The translations under genes were made by a program, and so were the position numbers. Below are positions 1 through 3,489 of a DNA stretch of 5,648 nt, in pieces (position 1 is the first letter of the stretch; each line of letters opens with the position of its first letter). The notes beneath the pieces are model-generated. The model made no database searches. It was not told where the DNA came from and worked only from the letters and a program-made list of their open reading frames with translations. Source of the stretch: CABRXV01 sp900754955 (GTDB taxonomy: Bacteria > Actinomycetota > Coriobacteriia > Coriobacteriales > Eggerthellaceae); NCBI GenBank assembly GCA_902475005.1, contig CABRXV010000097.1, forward strand, positions 1-5,648, read 5' to 3'.

Positions 1-16
1 CGTTGCGTCAGCAACG
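1..16 (-). terminator. Possible terminator hairpin after hypA, cut by window edge
   Basis: A perfect 6-bp inverted repeat (CGTTGC / GCAACG) with a 4-base loop lies 10 bases past the hypA stop codon on the minus strand. That is where a rho-independent terminator of the tat-hypA transcript would be expected. The U tract would fall left of base 1, so it cannot be seen. It may equally be a chance hairpin, or an intergenic element before a further gene. Confidence 0.35.
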
Positions 17-26
17 GCGGAACAAC

Positions 27-380
27 TTAGTCGGGCAGGTCGACCTCGATCGAGTCGATCTGCAGCTCGCGGCCGGCAAGCAGCTCGGTCGCGAAGCTGT
101 CGCATTCGGGGCAGAACATGTGGAAGCGGTCGTGCTCGAACTCGGCGCCGCACTCGAGGCAGCGGCTCTTCGGGCGGATCATGTTCACCTCGAGCTGCGC
201 GTCTTTCAGGAACGGATCGTTCTCGACGAGCGCCTCGAAGGCGAACACGAGCGCATCCTCGATCGCCTCGGTCATCTCGCCGATCGACAGGCTCACCTTG
301 AGCAGGCGCGTCGCGCCGGCCTCGTGCGCAGCCTGCGAAGCCGCATCGAGAACGCCTGTCATGATCCCCAGCTCGTGCAT
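27..380 (-). CDS. hypA: Hydrogenase maturation nickel metallochaperone HypA
   Basis: A 117-residue protein that delivers nickel, together with HypB, to the large-subunit precursor of [NiFe]-hydrogenase in the cytoplasm. It begins with the invariant Met-His-Glu; His2 and Glu3 belong to the Ni(II) site. A zinc finger follows, with two CxxC pairs (C74/C77 and C90/C93), and the spacing and total length match HypA from other bacteria (about 113-118 residues). The start is fixed because the MHE motif must be N-terminal. AGGG lies 5 bases upstream, and a purine-rich run (GGAGGAAGAG) formed by the last tatC codons lies just before it. The gap to tatC is 7 bases, so it is probably translated from the tat message. 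The implied hydrogenase is not in this window. Identification is firm; operon membership is inferred from spacing. Confidence 0.96.
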   Translation of the reverse strand: MHELGIMTGVLDAASQAAHEAGATRLLKVSLSIGEMTEAIEDALVFAFEALVENDPFLKDAQLEVNMIRPKSRCLECGAEFEHDRFHMFCPECDSFATELLAGRELQIDSIEVDLPD

Positions 381-387
381 CTGCGCC

Positions 388-1164
388 CTACTCTTCCTCC
401 ATCGCGGCGTTCTGCGCCTTGATGCGGCGCGCCAGCACGATGCGCGCGATGAGCAAACTCAGCTCGTAGAGCGCGACCATCGCGGCGAACATGAGCAGCA
501 TGGTGATCGGGGACGCATCGGGCGTCACCACGGCGCACAGAATCATGAGCACGATGTAGATCATACGCCAGCTCTCGCGCAGCTTCTTGTACGGCACCAC
601 GTCGAAGATGACGAGGTAGAAGATGACGAGCGGCAGCTCGAACGCGAAGCCGAACGCCACCTCGAACTTGATGATGATGTCCACGTACGACGACATGCGC
701 GGCGCCACGTAGCCGAGGCCGTCGGCCTGGTCGGTGAGCCACTGGAACGCCGCGTTGAGAATGATGGCATAGCAGAACACCACGCCGACGATGAAGAGGA
801 TCACCGCCGCAATGAACGTGGGGATGAACCACTTGCGCTCCTTGGGCTTGAGCGCCGGCAGGAAGAACGCGAGCAGCTGCCAGAGGATCACGGGTGAGGT
901 GGCGATGAGACCAGCGAACAGCGAGATCTCGAAACGCACGGCGAACGCCTCGAACGGGTCGATCGCCTGAAGCGAGGCCATGCCCGTTGCCGGGTCGGTC
1001 GGAAGGAACTCGGCGATGGGCAGCAGCAGGAACTGGCCCATGGTGGGCGTTGCCATGTAGAACACGATGACCGCGATGGCAAGGCAGGCGACGATGCGCA
1101 CGAGGCGCATGCGCAGCTCGCCCAGATGATCGAAAAGCGGCATGCGAGCCGGACCGATAGGCAT
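388..1164 (-). CDS. tatC: Sec-independent (twin-arginine) protein translocase subunit TatC
   Basis: A 258-residue polytopic membrane protein, the core receptor of the Tat pathway, which binds twin-arginine signal peptides and exports folded, often cofactor-loaded proteins. Family hallmarks are visible. The N-terminal HLGELRMRL motif (13-21) contains Glu16. The loop after the second span, FFLPALKPKER (100-110), carries Glu109, corresponding to E. coli Glu103. FELP (175-178) carries the intramembrane Glu176, corresponding to E. coli Glu170. A VTPDASP segment (213-219) precedes the last hairpin. Six hydrophobic spans fit roughly 22-42, 76-103, 115-137, 160-187, 201-216 and 218-243. Start at 1164: GGAG lies 6 bases upstream and overlaps the end of the upstream tat gene, suggesting translational coupling. 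Met8 is an alternative start without a comparable ribosome site. The C-terminus is short and charged (MEEE). Length is normal for TatC. Confidence 0.97.
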   Translation of the reverse strand: MPIGPARMPLFDHLGELRMRLVRIVACLAIAVIVFYMATPTMGQFLLLPIAEFLPTDPATGMASLQAIDPFEAFAVRFEISLFAGLIATSPVILWQLLAFFLPALKPKERKWFIPTFIAAVILFIVGVVFCYAIILNAAFQWLTDQADGLGYVAPRMSSYVDIIIKFEVAFGFAFELPLVIFYLVIFDVVPYKKLRESWRMIYIVLMILCAVVTPDASPITMLLMFAAMVALYELSLLIARIVLARRIKAQNAAMEEE

Positions 1165-1167
1165 GAC

Positions 1168-1683
1168 TTACTCCGCCTTTCCCGTCGAAGCCGCATCGGC
1201 AGATGCGGCGGTCGTTGTCGTTTCAGAAGCCACGCTCGCAGGCGCAGCGGCGTCGTCGGCTTCCGCAACCGTCTTCGCGCCGACGGCAACCGCAGGGTCG
1301 GCGGCAGCGGCCTCAGCCTCGGCCTTCGCCTTCTTCTCAGCCGCCTTGCGGGCCGCGCGTTCGCGGTCGTAGCGCGCCTTGCGCTCGGCGAAGCTCTCGG
1401 CCTTCTGCGCTGCTTTGCCGGCAGCCTCCTTGGCCTCCTTGGCGCCCTTCTGCGCCTTGTCGGCCGCCTCGTCGATGATGTCGAGCGGGTTCTTGAACGG
1501 CTCGTCGGCGTCCTTGTCGAACACCTGGCCCTTGAGCGTGCCGCTCATCTCCTCCTGCGCGCGGCGGAACTTGCCGATGGCCTGCCCCACCGTCTTGGCG
1601 ATGGCGGGAAGCTTGTCGGGCCCGAAGACGAGGAACCCGAACAGCAGGATGAGAACGAGCTCAAACCCTCCGATTCCAAACAA
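1168..1683 (-). CDS. tatB: Twin-arginine translocase subunit, TatA/TatB family (TatB-like), TTG start
   Basis: A 171-residue protein with one N-terminal span (about 5-20), the hinge Phe20-Gly21-Pro22 followed by DKLP, an amphipathic helix (about 24-47), and a long Ala/Lys/Glu-rich, then Ala/Thr-rich tail (about 72-171) predicted to be flexible. This is the TatA/TatB (MttA/Hcf106) architecture. Glu8 in the span, the Gly-Pro hinge and the long tail resemble TatB more than TatA. FGPDKLP and the following helix also fit TatA, so a bifunctional subunit is possible. The start codon is TTG at 1683-1681, supported by AGAAAGGA 6 bases upstream and by the family-typical MFGIG beginning. It lies 12 bases after the small membrane gene and 3 bases before tatC. 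No second tatA is seen here. Automated pipelines may name it TatA/TatE family. Confidence 0.9.
   Translation of the reverse strand: MFGIGGFELVLILLFGFLVFGPDKLPAIAKTVGQAIGKFRRAQEEMSGTLKGQVFDKDADEPFKNPLDIIDEAADKAQKGAKEAKEAAGKAAQKAESFAERKARYDRERAARKAAEKKAKAEAEAAAADPAVAVGAKTVAEADDAAAPASVASETTTTAASADAASTGKAE
1171..1180 (-). promoter_or_regulatory. Ribosome binding site of tatC inside the end of the tatA/B gene
   Basis: AAAGGCGGAG on the minus strand lies 6 bases before the tatC ATG and within the last codons of the upstream tat gene, whose TAA stop (1170-1168) falls between this site and the ATG. It supports Met1 rather than Met8 as the start of tatC and suggests that terminating ribosomes feed tatC translation. 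Confidence 0.7.
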
Positions 1684-1689
1684 CGTGTG

Positions 1690-1697
1690 TCCTTTCT
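1690..1697 (-). promoter_or_regulatory. Ribosome binding site setting the TTG start of the tatA/B gene
   Basis: AGAAAGGA on the minus strand ends 6 bases before the TTG at 1683-1681. The good complementarity to 16S rRNA and the ideal spacing decide for the non-ATG start. The site overlaps the stop codon of the preceding 70-residue gene, which favours coupled translation. Confidence 0.75.
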
Positions 1698-1908
1698 ACA
1701 GCGAGAACAGCGTCAGGGCCATCGTGGGAATGCCCAGAGCGAGAACGAGAATCACGCACACCACCACGGTGAAGATCTTCTTCAGGCGCTCGGAACGCTC
1801 GCGCTTCTCCTGCGCGCGGCGCTCGCGCTCCTGGGCGGCTTTGATGCGCTCCGCCCTCTGCTCGCGGGTGAGCTTGCCGCTCTTCTTACTGGACTGCTTG
1901 CCGGCCAT
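1696..1908 (-). CDS. Small basic single-span membrane protein, function unknown
   Basis: A 70-residue protein that I do not recognise as a named family. Residues 1-44 are strongly charged and helical, rich in Lys, Arg, Glu and Gln (for example TREQRAERIKAAQERERR, 14-31), and could form a short coiled coil. Residues 45-69 are one hydrophobic span (from IFTVVVCVILVLALG onward), followed by a very short end. The positive-inside rule predicts a cytoplasmic N-terminus and an exported C-terminus, the reverse of a TatA/TatB span. It is the first gene of the tat-hypA cluster, with its stop 12 bases before the tat start, so a role in membrane assembly or as a Tat accessory is conceivable but unproven. 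The ribosome site is modest (GGAC 7 bases upstream; AGGAAAG 15 bases upstream). That it is a real gene is supported by the clean topology and tight spacing. Confidence 0.8.
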   Translation of the reverse strand: MAGKQSSKKSGKLTREQRAERIKAAQERERRAQEKRERSERLKKIFTVVVCVILVLALGIPTMALTLFSL

Positions 1909-1936
1909 AACGCTTGTCCGTCACTTTCCTCGACGC

Positions 1937-1972
1937 AAAAACGGTGCAGCAACCCTGCTCGGGCGCCGCACC
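1937..1972 (-). terminator. Rho-independent terminator after the amidohydrolase gene
   Basis: On the minus strand, GGTGCGGC (1972-1965) pairs with GCTGCACC (1950-1943) as 8 bp including one G-U. A further G-U and a CCC/GGG inner stem enclose a 5-base GAGCA loop. One base later comes a run of five T (1941-1937). It starts 25 bases after the amidohydrolase stop codon and ends 28 bases before the small membrane gene, separating the two transcription units. Confidence 0.75.
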
Positions 1973-1977
1973 GCCAT

Positions 1978-1983
1978 ATTATG
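1978..1983 (-). promoter_or_regulatory. Weak -10 candidate for the tat-hypA operon
   Basis: CATAAT on the minus strand matches 5 of 6 bases of the -10 consensus, and TG directly precedes it. It is the only A/T-rich spot between the amidohydrolase stop and the small membrane gene. No recognisable -35 lies 16-18 bases upstream. Initiation here would start at about base 1971, at the foot of the terminator hairpin, so the leader would have to pass it. The operon promoter may instead lie inside the amidohydrolase gene. Confidence 0.25.
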
Positions 1984-1997
1984 CACCAAACCCTCAG

Positions 1998-3356
1998 CTA
2001 CACGCGCAGCTTCGCACGAATCTCGATAACGCGCGCGATGTTCTTCGCAACATCCACATCGACGTGCCATTGATTCTTCTCGTAGAGCGTCTTGCCGTCC
2101 ACCATCGTCATGAGCACGTCGGAGGACGAGCACGTGTTCACCACCGCCGAAACAGGGTCGGCATCGGGCGTTTGATACGAGCTCGAGAGGTCGACCGCGA
2201 TGAGGTCGGCGCACTTGCCGATCTCGAGCGAGCCCACCTTGTCGTCGATGCCGAGCGCACGCGCGCCGCCGATGGTCGCAAGCTCGAGCACCGTAGAGGA
2301 GTCGAGGAAGCGACGCGTGTCGAACGCGCGCTGGATGAGCATGCTCATGCGCATCTCGGAGATCATGTCGATCGATTCGGTCGCCGCCGGTGAATCGGTG
2401 CCGAAGCCCACGTTGAGGCCCGCGCGCAAAAACGCGCCGAGCGGCGCGATGCCCATGCCGAGCTGGGCGTTCGAACGGGCGCAGGTGCAGATGGACACGT
2501 TGTACTCGCGCAGCTTCTTGATGTCGTCGTCATCGACGTGCACGGCGTGGATGACGAGCACGTTCGACGACTCGAACGCGCCCCAATTCAGCGCGTAGCG
2601 CACCGGCGTCACGCCCGTGGGCATCCACGGAGGGATCTCGACGTAGCCGCGCTTGGAGTCGTCCATCGTGTGGACGGCGAACATCGAGGAACCGCGCTTG
2701 ACGAAGTTGTACTCTTCGCGGCTGCCCGCGAGGCGCATGGCCACCGGCAGGTTCATCTTGCGGGCGCACTCGGACACCTGCGTGAACACCGAGGGATGGA
2801 TGGCGTAGACAGCACCCGGCGCGATGCCGATGGTGATGCGGTCCTGATCGACCTCCTCGCGCCAGTGGAGGATGTCGTTCTCGGCCGAGCGGATGGCGTA
2901 GGGCACGCGCGACTTGTCCATGGCGGCCACCTCGCGGTAGATGACGCCGCGCAGGCCGAGCTTCTGCGCCGCCGTGCACGCCGCGCCCGTGGAGGTGATG
3001 TCGGCCACCGTGGTGATGCCGCTCGAGAGCGCGTCGAGGCCGCCGAGGATCGCCGAGTCGTACCAATCGCTCACTTCGAGGCGGCTTCCCAGCTCGAGGA
3101 TGGAGAGAATCCACGTGGCGTACGGCACGTCGTGAGCCACGCCGCGCAGCACCGTCTTCTCGAGGCGCGTGTGCAGATCGACGAGGCCGGGCATGACCGC
3201 CGCAAGACCGTAGTCGACCGTTTCTTCGTCGGGATAGCGGAGTTTGAGCATGTCGGCCTGGCCGACGTCGCGGATCTTCCCGTCACGCACGAGAACGGCG
3301 CCGTTGGTAATGGGATCAGACGTTACAGGAAACACATACTGCGCGCAGATAAGCAT
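1998..3356 (-). CDS. Amidohydrolase-family protein, MqnX/ATZ-TRZ deaminase-like, with degenerate active site
   Basis: A 452-residue protein with the composite fold of cytosine-deaminase-like amidohydrolases: N-terminal beta-sandwich strands (1-50), a TIM barrel (about 55-365) and a C-terminal return to the sandwich (GSLEIGKCADLIAVDL, 375-390). The run HTRLEKTVLRGVAHDVPYATW (62-82) and DALSSGITTVAD (108-119) resemble aminofutalosine deaminase (MqnX) and related purine or triazine deaminases. Key residues differ. The HxH metal motif reads His62-Thr-Arg64. The PHxPY motif reads PGAVY, with Gly181. HLxE reads RLAG, with Arg208 and Gly211. HCPRSN reads TCARSN, with Thr291. Retained are His62, His270/His273 (IHAVH) and Asp321 (GTDS). 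A normal deaminase is therefore unlikely; a pseudoenzyme, altered metal centre or binding role is more likely. Start at 3356: AAGAGG lies 6 bases upstream. The frame stays open 58 codons further, but that extension lacks family similarity. Confidence 0.9.
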   Translation of the reverse strand: MLICAQYVFPVTSDPITNGAVLVRDGKIRDVGQADMLKLRYPDEETVDYGLAAVMPGLVDLHTRLEKTVLRGVAHDVPYATWILSILELGSRLEVSDWYDSAILGGLDALSSGITTVADITSTGAACTAAQKLGLRGVIYREVAAMDKSRVPYAIRSAENDILHWREEVDQDRITIGIAPGAVYAIHPSVFTQVSECARKMNLPVAMRLAGSREEYNFVKRGSSMFAVHTMDDSKRGYVEIPPWMPTGVTPVRYALNWGAFESSNVLVIHAVHVDDDDIKKLREYNVSICTCARSNAQLGMGIAPLGAFLRAGLNVGFGTDSPAATESIDMISEMRMSMLIQRAFDTRRFLDSSTVLELATIGGARALGIDDKVGSLEIGKCADLIAVDLSSSYQTPDADPVSAVVNTCSSSDVLMTMVDGKTLYEKNQWHVDVDVAKNIARVIEIRAKLRV

Positions 3357-3362
3357 GGGCAA

Positions 3363-3370
3363 CCTCTTCT
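3363..3370 (-). promoter_or_regulatory. Ribosome binding site of the amidohydrolase-like gene
   Basis: AGAAGAGG on the minus strand ends 6 bases before the ATG at 3356-3354. It decides against the 58-codon upstream extension of the same frame, and the chosen start also places the first beta strand (MLICAQYVF) where the family normally begins. Confidence 0.7.
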
Positions 3371-3395
3371 TTTCTGCAATTCGGAATAGATAAGA

Positions 3396-3404
3396 ATGAT
3401 AGCA
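3396..3404 (-). promoter_or_regulatory. Extended -10 promoter element facing the amidohydrolase-like gene
   Basis: TGCTATCAT on the minus strand is a TGn plus a hexamer matching 5 of 6 bases of TATAAT. Initiation would fall near base 3389, giving a leader of about 33 bases that contains the ribosome site. No good -35 lies at normal spacing, which an extended -10 can tolerate. The element sits in the A/T-rich part of the divergent intergenic region. Confidence 0.5.
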
Positions 3405-3442
3405 TTGTCGCCGCCTGCCAAGAGAAAAGCACATGGGGAAAT

Positions 3443-3468
3443 CGGCAACGTGCGCCCCGCGCTTGCCG
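3443..3468. promoter_or_regulatory. Inverted repeat, candidate operator upstream of the radical SAM gene
   Basis: CGGCAA (3443-3448) and TTGCCG (3463-3468) form a perfect 6-bp inverted repeat with half-site centres 20 bases apart, about two helical turns. It covers the -20 to -45 area of the predicted plus-strand promoter, a usual place for a dimeric repressor or activator. As RNA it could also fold further, with a 5-bp inner stem and a CCC loop. There is no T tract, so a terminator is unlikely. Confidence 0.4.
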
Positions 3469-3472
3469 CACT

Positions 3473-3481
3473 TGCTATACT
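3473..3481 (+). promoter_or_regulatory. Extended -10 promoter element of the radical SAM gene
   Basis: TGCTATACT is TGn plus a hexamer matching 5 of 6 bases of TATAAT. It ends only 8 bases before the ATG at 3490, so transcription should begin within a few bases of the start codon. The bases between (TCCCTCTT after TATAC) are pyrimidine-rich and hold no Shine-Dalgarno sequence, consistent with a leaderless mRNA. No -35 match is evident; the inverted repeat occupies that place. Confidence 0.6.
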
Positions 3482-3489
3482 TCCCTCTT

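Noticed and set aside
118..897. Plus-strand frame opposite hypA and tatC
   Set aside because: Composition typical of antisense in GC-rich DNA, while both minus-strand genes are recognisable families.
1126..2073. A 315-codon plus-strand frame across the two upstream tat-cluster genes
   Set aside because: Arg/Leu/Ala-rich, without motifs, crossing several well-supported minus-strand genes and a terminator.
2538..3389. A 283-codon plus-strand frame opposite the amidohydrolase gene
   Set aside because: Low-complexity His/Arg/Asp-rich product, no motifs, and the minus-strand frame shows conserved family structure; treated as an antisense shadow.
3443..3468. Inverted repeat as a rho-independent terminator
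   Set aside because: No T tract follows on either strand, and it lies between divergent genes where nothing needs to be terminated.
3357..3489. Cobalamin riboswitch before the B12 radical SAM gene
   Set aside because: There is no room for a riboswitch leader if transcription starts near 3488, and no B12-box-like sequence was found in the 133 bases.
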